Origin: Rhyzopertha dominica
Lineage: Eukaryota > Arthropoda > Insecta > Coleoptera > Bostrichidae
DNA length: 64,000 nt
Reading direction: 5' to 3'
NCBI GenBank assembly: GCA_025024175.1
Contig: QCXZ01000001.1
Coordinates: 3,224,001-3,288,000 of the forward strand
Below the pieces are notes generated by a model. The model ran no database searches. It was not told the origin of the DNA and saw nothing but the letters and a program-made list of their open reading frames with translations. A program made the translations under genes and the position numbers. Below, in pieces: positions 37,001 to 48,300 of this stretch (position 1 is its first letter; every line of letters starts with the position of its first letter).

Positions 37001-37231
37001 TAGGTTAACGTGGCATTTCACCACGAAAACTTACGAATGAATGAGAAACTATAAAACGAGTAAGTTAACTAAACGCAGCCTGCACACTGCTTTCAGCTTT
37101 CATTTTTTATTCAAATCCCATGAATTCAAATAAGATCGAATTCAAGTCGTAGGATGCGCAGCAGAAGTTAATTAACAGAAATTAATAACATCAAGCAACG
37201 TTAAATTAATCAAAATTGAAACAATTTGCTA
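34066..37231. other. long non-coding stretch
   Basis: No motif, repeat end or RNA gene recognised. Base composition is more even at 34,140-34,540 and 36,360-36,560. The open frames at 34,519-34,719 and 35,372-35,572 are short and unsupported. Confidence 0.55.
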
Positions 37232-37234
37232 TCA

Positions 37235-38232
37235 AAAACTGGAAAGACGCATTTCTAATAACGGGTGTAGCCCCCACATGCTCGAATTAATGCATGTATT
37301 CTCCTTGGCATGCCTGAAATCAAAGAGCGAATGTCCTCTTGAGGAATACGTTCCCATTCCTCTAAAAGAGCTTCTTGCATCTGATTTAAAGTTGAAGGAG
37401 CAGGAACACGACTTCGCATCCTTCGTCCAAGTATGTACCACATCTGGACTTATCGCTGATCACTCCATAACAGGAATGTTTAATTCGTACTGTTCTCGCG
37501 GTGTGAGGTCTGGCATTAGCATGCATCACAAGAAAGACATGTCCAATAAAATCAACACAGGGGACAACAAGATCTTGGAGAATTTCATGAATGTACCTGG
37601 CAGCAGTTAAGGAACTCCTTGGAAGGATGTACAATTCTGTGTGTGCCTCCAGAGAAATTCCTGGCCACACCATAACTGAGCCCCCTTGGTAACCTACCCT
37701 GGGATTGAAGGTACATTCTGCACAACGCTCTTGTTGTCTTCGCCATACTGTCTCACGACCATCTGGAGACCGCAGGCTAAATCTGGACTCATCGGTACAC
37801 AAAACGCGTCCCCATTCAATTTCACCCCAGTGCTCGTGATTTCTGGCAAACTGAAGTCGCGCCTAAGAATTTATGGGCCTGTTGCAGGTCAGGTCAGGTC
37901 AGGTGAAGATTAGCTTCTTCAAGTCTTCGTCTAACTGTCCGCTCGCTTACATTGGTATTCCGGGCATGATGAAGTCGATTTCTGATCTCCACAGCCGTAG
38001 CACGACGATCTCGAAGACNTTGTAAGACTATAAACAGATCGTCATGAGCGTTAGTTCTTCGTTGGGAACCAGTTCCAGGTCGTCTGGTGTAGGCTCCAGT
38101 TTCCAAGAAACGTGTACAAATACGGTGCAGAGTGCTATTAGATATGTGATACTGTTGGGCAACATATCGCTCATTTCTTCCATCTTGAAGCAATGCAACA
38201 ATAGAAGCCGCGGTTTCGAGATTAACAGCCAT
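37235..38232 (-). pseudogene. Tc1 transposase, catalytic residues lost
   Basis: Minus strand from 38,232: a paired-like DNA-binding region (helix-turn-helix around NERYVAQQYHISNSTLHRI, then RRPGTGSQRR and NVSERTVRRRLEEANLH). The DDE domain follows. The first catalytic residue is present in CTDESRFSLRSPDGR (37,791-37,793). The second is altered: VMHANARPHT has alanine where the family has aspartate (37,518-37,520). The third block has a deletion of about 18-20 bases after SPD (junction near 37,443) that removes the NPIE glutamate and shifts frame into WYILGRRMRSRVPAP. A CAGGT unit repeated four times (37,885-37,904) breaks the frame between the two domains. An N lies at 38,019. The element is dead three ways. 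Confidence 0.85.
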
Positions 38233-38465
38233 AACAACACTACTTTAAAATGTGAATTACACCTGTCATATCTCTCAAAACAATAGAAACAAAGCAGTTA
38301 ACGTGGGTTCATGGCCAACTATACACTTTTAAATGATAAGATCTGTGCAATTTTTGATTTTTGTGAGTTTTTATTTAAAAACATTTTTTCCGTCAAATAA
38401 AGGTTAAATTGTTGTCAGAAAATACTTAAAACATGTTGTCGTGTTTGCGTTGAAGATATNATAAT

Positions 38466-38540
38466 AATAAAGCATCACAAAACGTCAAAATTTTAAGTTT
38501 GTTTAAAAAAGATCTGCTCCGTTTTTCGTACCGGTGAGTG
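38466..38540 (-). repeat. possible 5' terminal part of the Tc1 element
   Basis: About 230 bases before the transposase start lies CACTCACCGGTACGAAAAA, then CGGAGCAGATC (minus strand). This is the kind of sequence expected of a Tc1 terminal repeat. I find no inverted partner beyond 37,235, so the 3' end may be lost. Assignment is tentative. Confidence 0.3.
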
Positions 38541-41500
38541 TAGTACAATTCTTACATTTATGTATCCAAGTCTAGATCGAAAACTGTCTATATTTAATTC
38601 TAGTAGGATGCCAAAAGTTTCAGTTTGACGTATCGTTTCCTGCGTGGAACTGTTAATCGTTCAATTTAACCCCAATGGGTCATAAAACAGTGTAAGGATA
38701 TAAAGATCCGAATGCTATGGATATTGTCTAAGAATAAAATTATATAAGATAAAATTTTCAAGCATTTAATCACGAAGGCTTCCCACGTAATCTTTTCAGG
38801 AACAATTTATTACCCAAGTGCGCAAAATAGAAGAACTGTACAAGAGCAATTCCGTACAGCGGTTTAGTTCCGACTTACGCAGACAGCTCCAACACTAAAC
38901 TCGTACAATTAATCGGATTATAAACCAAACGTTCCTCCTGAAATTCCCCTTAATTCCCTCACCGTACACAGATGAACTTACAGCCTGTAACACGTCCAGA
39001 ATCCGAAATTTCGGCCGGGGCGCCGGACTTAAAGTCCATTAAAAATGCGCACCTGTATTCAACCTGGATTTGAAAGCGCCGGGCGTTTTATCGCCGCATT
39101 TCGCAAATCCCCTAACAGATGGATATTTTATGTATTGTGCCGGTATCGCGAACGCACTTGATTGCTGCACGCGGAATACCAATTTGTCCACATGGAATAT
39201 TCCGGTAGAGCTGAAGTCGATACGTGTGTATCGAGAATACGATATCGCAGGCAACACCTATATCGAAGATAAACTGGACGTCAGCTTACACCTGTGCTTG
39301 ATGCTGAGCTCTATGGGTTATCTGGTCGCATCCAAAAGAAGCGTCCTTGTAATTAGGCTATTAGAATCAGCTACTTCTAAAGAATATGGAAAACGTTTTT
39401 CGGGCTGTAAACAGACTAGGCATGATTGAGTGTAAACTGGAATCTAAATTAATTGTGACAGTAATATCGTTTGTTTCATTTGTCATAGCTTTGCTGATGA
39501 GATTGGAATACCCCATTTCTGTTTAAGCATGTTCGAATAAAATGTCGTTTATCTCTTATTGGCATAGAAAAAGAGTAACTTTTTGTGCAAGAAAAATGAT
39601 AGATTTCAAAAATGAACAAATGAAATGCTCGATATTTTATTTACAACGCATATTGCATTTTCTAGTTAATTTATCCAAATGCATGACAAAAAAACTAAAT
39701 ATTCGATAAATATAATAGACACTCCATGAATGTAACGAATGTGCATTAACTCATTCAAATATTTCCTGAATTATTAAAAATATTCGTTAAATAAATAATA
39801 GATGTTCGACTAATTTAAGGAATGCTCAGTACCAGATTCGAATGTTTCCTCAATTGTTAATATTAAATGGAAAATTGATGGTGATGGCTTTTATCTGCAA
39901 TTATACTATCAAAATAATGTAAATGCGAAAGAGAATGAAAAATAAAATACAATGTAATAGTTGTAATCTTGAATAAGATATTAGGCTTCTATGGGANCTT
40001 GATTTAAAGGACATTTAGATCATTTCAGATTTGGGAGGCTTGATAAATCGGATTTCGACTAACATGGAAGACACAACTCACCCCATAATAATTTTTAATG
40101 ACTATTTAAAGAAGTTTCTAACAATACGGAAGATTAAGGTCCGAGATTTTTAACTAGATAAGGAATTCACTTAAGCGTGCAAATTCAAATAGTATATATA
40201 ATAATATTTTATTGACTTGACTCCATTTCCGCTGAAGATCTGTGGAGAAAAATATCCTCCAGTCGAATTCAAAACCAAATCATCAGCACCCGTGGTGTTG
40301 ACTGCGACCGAAATTTTATACAAATTTAATTAAAATACGTGTCATTGGATGAATTTTTAAACACGTTTCAAATATATAGCTGTATTCTAAAAGAATAATT
40401 GGTAAAAACTCTAAGAAATTGATGTCTTATATGGATACGTAGATATTGTTTTTTCTTCGAAAGCACTATAGATTTGCACTCAGTTTAAAATAACCACGTA
40501 TTTTACTGTTACCATATCTCCGAATGAAATTTAATGTTCGAGCTACCTTTTTTATGAGATATAGGTGAAGTTATATTAATTGGCATATTAGACAAATGAT
40601 TTAGTTTACTAATAACATTTTAGTAAGCAGAACAGGTAGGTACATTTAGTAAGTCACGGTTCAAAAAAATAACTATATTCATTTTCACAATCGTCTGTTT
40701 AATTAATCAAAAACTTATTGTCATAACCATCCAAATGAAATTAATTTATAATTTTTCTGAAAACGCTACCTTCAAACCAGAGTGCGCGTCAATTTCCAAT
40801 TGGAAAACACGCCGGTTGCTTCAATACATTTTAGTTTTTTTAATTACTCACATTTCTCGCATTTGTTTCTTTCTAATCGCTTGGCGTTCTCACCATCACC
40901 TACCCACTATAGTCATAGTTCACTACGCACACCAATCACTCCCGAAATCATCTTTCAACCACTTCCAGAAACCAAAATTAGGGAGCTACACCGCGCACGT
41001 TAAGAGCTCCCCAATACAACTAATGCGTGATAATGTGTTTATCGTGTGTGCCGTTTGACGAAAAAAAAAACAGTATTATAAAAAGTGGTGTATTCAGACG
41101 TTTTTTGCCAGTTGTTGCTCGAAGCGCTGCGGCGCTTGACCTTGGGAATACAACTAAAAATCACAGCGGCGTATTTTATTGTACGTTTTTGATACGCAGT
41201 GCTACGGGGGCGTTCAGAATTTTCTCATGCTGAAATAGAATATTCTCTAAGAATTTGTAGTTTTAAATTTACTTTTAGTGTGAGTGCTTAAAGTTTAATT
41301 TCATGCTGGATACTAAATTCCCATGTAAATAGCTCTATATATTTTAAAGCACCGTGATTTTTAGAATGTCACATTAAATGCTATTACTGAACAAAATACT
41401 GTAAATTTCTTCCGTCAATCCAATCGATTCTAACTTATTGTAAGGTCTGTACACTTTTTGAATGTAAATATTTAATTGACTAAACAAACATATTTGTGGT

Positions 41501-43352
41501 AACTGTTTACATAATTGGAAAACAAGATGTACTCGCAGCAAAGAACTTAAAATATTGTTTGGTAGGTACACTAAGCAAACAACCTATATAAGGGAAATAT
41601 TAACCTGTCGCTTACCTATTGAACTAAAAGAGCTCTTTTAGATTTGGCTGGTCGCCTATGCGGTCTCTATTTTCCAATTGGAATTGCTTTTGCTTTTTGC
41701 ATCGAACAGAATAAGGATTAACGTTGGGACATTTGATTTAACAGTGCATATGACTTATCGAGCCTTTGTATTTTTTTCTAATGCATTGCTGTAAAATGCT
41801 AAACTTAATTCATTAGTGAACGTAAATTATCCAGAAATTATATATTTTTATAGTGCACATTTCAGTAAAATACCGACCAGAACTTAGCGTGCAAATAGGA
41901 TATTTTATATTGTTATTTTATAAAAAATATAAGGCGCTTTTTATTATTTTATCCTGTATTTTTTTTATTTTTTTATGGAGCGTTTAGTATTTCTTTAATC
42001 AGCAAACTGCATTAAATTACAGGGCGTTAACTACAACCCTTTCAAAAATTAGGTCAGAACCGTGAAACCATTAAGGGATTAAAAGTTATTGAGGAGAAAA
42101 GGGTAACTACCCTTAAGATACGAAAATGTGACTGAAATCAGGCCCTTCTGTAGCTAAGATGATTTTCGGAATGTCAAATTTTAATATTTTTACTAGATTG
42201 CTTAGATATTTCAGAAAAAGTGGTTGTTTAATTAAAACTTCTAAGGGTTGTATCTCTGAAATGGAGCACTTTAGGGTACAAATCGACATGAGTTTTTTTT
42301 TTGTTCAGAATTGTGAATACTACCGTTTCCCAAAATATTGTCACTTCCTCCTGAATCACATTGAATAAACGTCTTAGCGCAGAATAGTTATACACCATGT
42401 TCTCTTTGCGTTTAATCTTATAATTTTTTAGACTAAATTATTAAATACTGCTGTTAAATGCAAATTATATAAGTATTCTTAAAAAAGATGAGAATAAATA
42501 TCTGAATAGGTCTTTAGACGCAGCAGTAGATGCATTACGATTAGAAAGTTAGTTTTCCACCGATGCTTCGCTTTTTAATAGAAGCGGATTATTGAGCAGT
42601 TATGAAATATACATGTGGTAAAGTATAAAGATACGTATTAGAATCTTTTTTATTAAAACCGTAGGTACTTTCATTAAACCGCTTTTAAACAAAATCGATC
42701 CATTTACTTCTACAACTCCTTCATTATACTCACGCTTATTTTAAAAGCGGTTAAGCAACCGAACATAGGGGTCCAAGATTGTTTTCGAGTGTTTCGAATA
42801 GTGAAATATTTCTAGGCATATATGCAGTACTAGCTCTGACACGATTCCTTCGAATAACTAGATCATCAAAACCAAGGTGCTCCAGAGGCGCCGGAATGCG
42901 CGGAGGATGAGTGATCTGATTATGTGAATTTTTCCTTGACAGCTGCAAGACGCAGACGACTCCCTTTGTGAAGCAGCCTCAACCGCGAGCGCCTTCCGTT
43001 ACAGAAAAGCCGAGGAAATCTTATCATTAACTTGAAATACAAGTAAAGGGACTCGGACGGTAAGCTTCTACAAGTCATCAGCAGTAAGTCCTTTGATCTG
43101 GCCGATCTCTCTAAACCTCTCAACTTGGATAGCACCCGAATTGACAGCTCTCGAGGCATCATTTAGTGTCGCACCACTGGATCCAATATGATATATCATG
43201 AGGGTCGTTACGTTCGGCCCTTGCAGCTGACGCTAGGTTTTTCCATGCGAATAGCATGACCGCATTCAAAATTGGGAACTATGCAGGAAGACCATACCGC
43301 AAGTGTGGATCGCCATTCGATATGAACAGCTTCGTGAAGTTTTCAGATAACG
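38541..43352. other. long non-coding stretch
   Basis: Mostly AT-rich. A GC-richer block at 38,930-39,300 carries a 119-codon plus frame (39,070-39,429), and another at 42,750-43,170 carries two overlapping minus frames. None shows a domain I know. An N lies at 39,997. No repeats recognised. Confidence 0.5.
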
Positions 43353-43354
43353 TA

Positions 43355-43376
43355 TGTAACATAAGTTTTGAGACAA
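43355..43376 (+). repeat. left terminal inverted repeat of 43.4-kb element
   Basis: TGTAACATAAGTTTTGAGAC plus AA, preceded by TA. Inverted partner at 44,515-44,536, two mismatches. Confidence 0.85.
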
Positions 43377-43439
43377 AAATCAGATTAACTCAATTTCTTC
43401 AAAATTTCAACTTTACTTAAACTATGTAAACGATTAATG

Positions 43440-44391
43440 ATAAACATGATTTCGTAACAATAAAAGCAGCTAGCGGTCATGGTCTTCAATCCGCCGTATT
43501 TTTATTCACAAGTGTCTCGTAAGTGATTGGATGGTAGCAACATCGAATTCCCGATCCGTTTGGAACATTCTCCTTCTCCATTGTTCCTTATTTTCTGCCT
43601 CCCATCCATTATCATAAACCTTCCTGCTTAATACGGCCTAAAATTCTTCAATTCTTCCAACCAATCTCTAGTTTGCCTGGCATAGTGACAAGTTGCTAGA
43701 TCAGGTCAGAACATGATTTCGTCATTATTGTGATGATCGTGTATAAATCTTAAGAATTTAGGCAAACATCTTTGTATATAAAAACCTGCAGTGATGGCTT
43801 CTCCTCTAACATGTCCTACGTATGGCCGCGAAGCGGCGAAGCATCTGCCGAAGAAATGGCGCACCACGCCAGAATTTTGTCCTCAAATTTGGCTTTTCTT
43901 TTATGGAAATCCTGGGTATAGAATCCATCATTCCCCTTTATCTCAGAGTTTGATAACGTAAACTATTTTTCATCGTCCAAAATAATGATTCTCTCTTTGC
44001 AAAGTGTTGGTGTTACTGCTCGAAGTATCGTAGAAGCACAGGTATATTTTGGGCATTTATTTCTTTCCCTGGATAACATTCCGTTTCACTTAATTTCCCA
44101 AAGTACAGTCATGTGTGAAACTCCATAGCGCCTTCCTAGTCTTCGTGTAGATGCACCAACATTTTCTTTTGCACTTTTTCTTAATCTATGTGCTCTGACA
44201 TCAGACAAAAGCCGAGGCCTTTCGCTTTTTGGCAGCTTTACACAAGGTATTTCTTCCTCACATTCGTTAATTGTTCGGTAAATAGTTGCACGAGAAATAT
44301 TTCGTCCCTGAATTATGTTTACAATATCCGCGTTCGGCAATTCGACAACTAAATTATAAGTACTTTTCCGGATTTCGATTTTATACGCCAT
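43440..44391 (-). pseudogene. Tc1/mariner-type transposase missing third catalytic block
   Basis: Minus strand from 44,391: a helix-turn-helix region (NISRATIYRTINECEEE, LPKSERPRL) and ASTRRLGRRYGVSHMTV. After a frame change comes RIIILDDEK, stop, FTLSNSEIKGNDGFY (DDE triplet at 43,969-43,977). RGEAITAGFYIQRCLPKFL follows. Then the second catalytic block reads MF, stop (TGA at 43,706-43,708 in place of tryptophan), PDLATCHYARQTRDWLEE. The expected third block (NPPN..Q.RP.E.FW) is missing: sequence jumps near 43,640 to a tail reading KVYDNGWEAENKEQ. Loss of that block removes the third acidic residue. Same family as the relic at 33.2 kb. Confidence 0.75.
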
Positions 44392-44514
44392 GTCACAAGA
44401 GTTTTTCGATGACGTCTGTCAATATTTATGATTACAAAGCTTACTAGGACAAATGCCAGTCAGTGGTAACAAAACAAACAAAAAAACGTTTTGGATGAAA
44501 ATTGGTTAAAAAAG

Positions 44515-44536
44515 TTGTCTCAAAACTTTTGTTACG
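44515..44536 (-). repeat. right terminal inverted repeat of 43.4-kb element
   Basis: Complement begins CGTAACAAAAGTTTTGAGAC and is followed outside by TA. Partner of 43,355-43,376. Confidence 0.85.
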
Positions 44537-44538
44537 TA

Positions 44539-45147
44539 CATTATTAGTAGCAGCTAACTATAAATACTAAAGAACGTAAAAATGGGTGATAATCTGATAT
44601 GCAAAGATTCATTGATGCTTCAGACTAATAATGTATAGTTTAAACCAAGCAGTCAAAGGCAACAATCGCTACAAATAAATAAACTCTTCTTTTTTAATTT
44701 AGTTTTTTCTATCTAAATAATAGGTTTCGTGACAGGAAAAACGAACCCGTTTTTTAAACTCCAATATTGCGCCTATATCCGGTTTACAGAAATCTATAAA
44801 ATATATTGGCAAGTTGCACTTGCAAGCGAACATAGACTGCTTCAAATTCAAAAATTCGTATATAGTCAATATCTGTCTATATCGTTTGGAAATTATCAAA
44901 TACGCCGATTGTATGCCAGTACAACAGTAATCTTTTCAACAATTCGTTCATTTTGAACAACGAATAATGCACATTTTGTCGATTATAGACCACGGTAGAA
45001 GATGGGGGTTGATGTAACTTGTCGCGACGGTTAAGTATTGAGACTCCCCCAAATGCAAACTATAGATCCACTGCATTACTTCTTTAGGTTGATGGTGTCA
45101 CAAACAGAATCGGTAAAATTCTTAAGAAACAACCTATCCATACTAAC
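44539..45147. other. non-coding
   Basis: AT-rich with overlapping short open frames on both strands (44,699-44,956) that match nothing. No repeats seen. Confidence 0.5.
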
Positions 45148-45267
45148 AAAATTACGCCTATGCCATGTCGCCTGCATCGATACAATCTGTGGACAGCTGT
45201 TTCGGCTTATAAAGCCTCCTCAGAACAACTATAGTCCCAACGCAGACAACACGGTTTCCCTTATATA
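45148..45267 (-). mobile_element. hammerhead module D (TATA, ribozyme, T-run)
   Basis: On the minus strand TATATAAG (45,267-45,260) is followed by a GTGTTGTCTGC block, a hammerhead core and GGCGTAATTTT (ending 45,148), 120 bases in all. Block order and spacing match the module at 45,563-45,682, which points the other way, and the 3' part of element A at 31 kb. No target-site duplication was found for this copy. Confidence 0.5.
45170..45248 (-). ncRNA. hammerhead ribozyme, complete core, weak stem I
   Basis: Minus strand: CTGAGGA (45,223-45,217; CUGANGA with N7 = G), stem II GGCTT/AAGCC with loop TAT, GAAA (45,203-45,200). The palindromic CAGCTG follows, then TC, giving a GUC cleavage triplet ending at 45,192. 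Stem I is weaker: the first pair is a C-T mismatch, followed by A-T, C-G, A-T and G-T. An outer helix GTCTGC/GCAGGC lies beyond the internal loop. All invariant core bases are kept. The single-pair stem III with a palindromic AGCT loop is the form described in Penelope-like elements and retrozymes. Confidence 0.6.
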
Positions 45268-45562
45268 CGCCAAGGTAGGCGATGTGTATGCGGGAATTAC
45301 AGTGTGGATGATGCCGTACTGCCACTAGATGGCATGGTGTCAACCACACTGTACTTCTCTATCTTCCAGCCCCACTCAAAAATGCCACGGATTCCTCCAT
45401 CTTCAAAGGACTAAGACTTCAATCCCATAAGAGATCTATAAACGCTGATTATCACAGAAAACCGTTCAGAGACGATCGAGACCGGTACGTATCGACGCAG
45501 AATGGGAGGAAAATATTTGTTCTTGTAAAGGAAGCGTTTAGGGTCCAATGTTATTTAGTACT
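45268..45562. other. spacer between divergent hammerhead modules
   Basis: A 295-base spacer with no motif recognised. The modules on each side are transcribed outward from it, so the whole 45,148-45,682 block could be one inverted composite or two independent insertions. Confidence 0.4.
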
Positions 45563-45682
45563 TATATAGGTAAACCCGGTTTTGTGTCAGACTGTCTGCA
45601 CTAAACTTGATTACCGATAGTGATAGCGAGACATGTAGTTTAGTTGCGATGCAGACACCATAGCATATTAGGCATGCATTTT
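45563..45682 (+). mobile_element. hammerhead module C (TATA, decayed ribozyme, T-run)
   Basis: TATATAG (45,563-45,569), GTAAACCCGG, then a hammerhead-shaped region and GGCATGCATTTT (45,671-45,682), again 120 bases. Its 3' terminus GCATGCATTTT resembles ACATGCATTTT in elements A and B, which ties the four copies together. Confidence 0.55.
45594..45656 (+). ncRNA. degenerate hammerhead
   Basis: Stem I is well kept: CTAAAC (45,601-45,606) pairs with GTTTAG (45,638-45,643), and GTCTGCA (45,594-45,600) pairs with TGCAGAC (45,650-45,656). The core between them reads TTGATTA instead of CTGATGA, and GAGA instead of GAAA. Stem II no longer pairs, while a CATG palindrome stands for stem III. Cleavage is not expected. 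Confidence 0.5.
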
Positions 45683-46845
45683 AAAACAATAACATCTTGT
45701 GTGGCAAAAACGAAAATCACCTAGGGCATAATGAGTTCGTCCTAACTTTTGAGGAGCCATCTCCCGGTTGCTTCAGTTTTTACAGCTCCTTCTCAATCTA
45801 CCTCTGCGAATCAACATCTACGTCAGTAAGAATCGTCTTAAGCAAGCTGCTTCGGAAACTTTTGCAGACCCACAATACCTTTGTAATGCAAAAGAAAACC
45901 ACAAGAAATGTTGAGCTCTAAATTACAAGGCAAAATCAACTATTGTAGGATGGTTCATAAAAATGTAGTACTGAATACAGCCACCATTGCGCTGGTAACC
46001 TTCGTTCCCCAAATACTTAAAAATTACGACATTTAATAACAGGCAGAAGCGACTTGATATCCTTCCAAGATNTAATATACTTTAGAGCAGCACAGGTTTA
46101 ACCAGAATTTTCAGGCACACAACGTATCATAAACCTAATTTCAGCTTATGTTCTTATAAAGCTTTACATTATTCGTAGTTTCTATGCAAAACTGAGCCGC
46201 AAACAATTAAGCAGATACTATACAACCCACAGAATGAAATGAGCCGAGCAGTTTACCCAAGCCGCGGCGAAATAACGGACTGCAAGAAAGTGAACTTAAA
46301 AAGACTGTAATAAACGTCATTTATAAATCACGGAGTGCAATTAAGCCGGCGTTTCTGTGGATTACCAAAACAGACGCCAGAAAGTGTTCATGAAAGACCT
46401 GCACCTACAGGCTCGTTTGTTCCTTTAATAAGTTTGTATTTACCGGCATTGTTTGCCGCCCACGTAATATCGCCTTAAATTCTTCCTTTCGAACGGGCGA
46501 ACGAAATTAGGTGATAAATGTCTAAAAAAACGGCCGGATAAATCTTCAAGCTTCAGAGAATGGGGGTCGCGGTCTGAAAGCAAAAGAACTAGCTTCGCCG
46601 AGAGTTCTGTATACCTCCCGGGAGAAAAGCGACGCGGCGTATTGAACAGTCGACCTATAATTTCTTTGTATTTACGACCGCCCTGGGGTATCTCGCACAT
46701 CCATTATTCAAACTTCAAGGGTATTTTTGCTTCTCTGTAATTAAACATGCAAGAAGAGGGATCAAATAGGCAAATCACTGACACACAGAAAGCATTAGAA
46801 TGTCCTAAGTAAGAGTTTATCGTTCATCCACGTATCCATATGTAC
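45683..46845. other. non-coding with GC-richer block
   Basis: Bases 46,240-46,740 are GC-richer, with an 86-codon minus frame at 46,440-46,700 that matches nothing I know. An N lies at 46,072. Nothing else recognised. Confidence 0.5.
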
Positions 46846-46960
46846 TTATTTATTTATTTGAATACACGATCCAGGCAGGCTGAGACCAGCCCAATTAAAG
46901 GGTAGGAAAATAAAAACCTAACCACTAAAATGGCTTAAACACAATTAATTGAAATAATTT
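46846..46960 (-). mobile_element. LINE 3' end fragment
   Basis: On the minus strand a short stretch (GGGCTGGTCTCAGCCTGCC, then GATCGTGTATTC) ends in AAATAAATAAATAAG at 46,845-46,859. This is the layout of a LINE 3' UTR and (TAAA)n tail. Coding sequence is missing, so it would be a severely 5'-truncated copy. Similar tail type to the LINE at 11.4 kb. Confidence 0.45.
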
Positions 46961-47002
46961 AACCAGTCACCCAGAAATAGAAAAACATATATGTATACAA
47001 CA

Positions 47003-48300
47003 TACGAGCCATGTTTTTTAAGTAAGTACCGTTTTGGAATTAAAAAAAGACGTGCAAAGATATCGTAATAATTTTATCTTACATGAAAGCCTGTACCTTA
47101 ATCTACTTTTCTACATAATTTCCGTGAATATTGAGGCACTTGTCATAACGTGGCACCAGTATTTGAATACCCTCCTCATAAAATTCTGCCGCCTGACTTG
47201 TTAACCACTGTATCACAAATGTTTCGACTTCGTTATCGTCTTGAAGACGCTGACCACCCAGGTGTTTCTTCAAGNGCAGGAACAAATGGTAGTCGCTGGG
47301 CGCCAGATCAGGGCTGTATGGAGGATGATTTAGAGTTTCCCATTTAAAAGATTTGATGAGATCTTTGGTCCGATTAGCCACATGTGGACGGGCATTGTCA
47401 TGCAGCAAAACGATACCCCTACTCAACTTGCCACGTCTTTTGTTCTGGATTGCACGACGCAGATTGTTCAATGTCTTACAATAAGACGCTGCATTGATTG
47501 TCTTATTACGAGGCAGAAACTCCACTAGCAATACTCCTATTCTGTCCCAAAAAACTGTGCACATGATTTTCCGGGCAGAAATTGTTTGATTAAACTTCAC
47601 TTTTTGGGTGATGATGAATGTGGCCATTCCATGGATTGTTGTTTCGATTCTGGTGTGACGTAGGCCACTCATGTTTCGTCACCAGTAACAATTTGGTCTA
47701 AAAAATCTTGGCCTTCATTGTGGTACCGCTCAAGGAAAGTCAATGCACTGCCTAAACGTTGGGTTTTGTGCAAATCCGTCAACGGAATGCAACGTGAACA
47801 CAATTTCTGGTAATTCAAATTCTCGGTCACAATGCGATACAAAACACTACGAGAATAATGAGGAAAGCAGTCGCACAATGATGAAATTGTAAAGCGTCTG
47901 TTTTCTCTCACCTTTTCGTTCACTTTCTGCACCAAATCTTCATTAACGACCGAAGGACGCCCACTCCGTTCTTCATCATGCACATTTGTGCGGCCATCTT
48001 TAAATGCTCTCACCCATTTCCTTACCATTTCATCACTCATAATGTTTGGTCCGTAAACTTTACAGATCTCACGATGAAAATCGATCGGTTTTACGCTTTT
48101 AGCACTAAGAAATCGTATAACAGCCCGTACTTCACAATCGGCGGGACTCACGATTGTCGGATGCATCTTAAACACTCAGTAAACAACGTATACAATGAAG
48201 AATCAAACTGTAATGGCGTCAGTGCGTAGACAAGTATTCACACAACTATTTCCTGATGGCTATGTGCTGTCAACGACCGACTTTTTTGACCCAATATTTA
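47003..48300 (-). mobile_element. mariner element, 5' end unclear
   Basis: The 3' terminal sequence reads CGAGCCATGTTTTTTAAG from 47,005 and is preceded by TA, as in mariner elements. The transposase lies inside on the minus strand. At the other side (about 48,200-48,310) I find no matching inverted copy, so that end is truncated or strongly diverged. Confidence 0.7.
47103..48175 (-). pseudogene. mariner transposase (DD34D), one stop and one frameshift
   Basis: Minus strand from ATG at 48,175: a DNA-binding domain (VIRFLSAKSVKPIDFHREI, ERSGRPSVV), then HYSRSVLYRIV and TGDET. All three catalytic aspartates remain: TGD (47,680-47,678), LLHDNARPH (47,399-47,397) and SPDLAPSDYHLF (47,294-47,292). 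The last two are 34 residues apart. Two lesions separate the halves. A TGA at 47,671-47,669 replaces the usual tryptophan after TGDET. A short A-run (T-run at 47,601-47,605 on plus) lost one base, shifting frame after SSPKK. The C-terminus is intact to NIHGNYVEK. An N lies at 47,275. This is a recently dead copy. Confidence 0.92.

Larger units (their letters stand above)
43355..44536 (-). mobile_element. complete-ended Tc1/mariner-type element, internally deleted
   Basis: Terminal inverted repeats are clear. TGTAACATAAGTTTTGAGAC opens the left end (43,355), and the complement of the right end reads CGTAACAAAAGTTTTGAGAC (44,536 backwards), matching at 20 of 22 positions over 22 bases. TA sits just outside both ends (43,353-43,354 and 44,537-44,538), the target duplication of this superfamily. 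The 1182-base length suits the class. The inside encodes a broken transposase, so this is a non-autonomous copy. Confidence 0.85.

Noticed and set aside
39070..39429. 119-codon plus frame in a GC-richer block
   Set aside because: No domain, no codon pattern or neighbour supports it, and an overlapping minus frame is also open.
39480..39510. CTGATGA sequence as another hammerhead core
   Set aside because: No GAAA at the right distance and no pairing flanks. The same applies to CTGATGA near 15,589 and 57,616.
42751..43162. Two overlapping minus frames next to the Tc1-type element
   Set aside because: Arginine/leucine-rich translations with no known motif; they lie outside the element's borders.
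46440..46700. 86-codon minus frame
   Set aside because: No recognisable family; consistent with low stop density in a GC-richer block.
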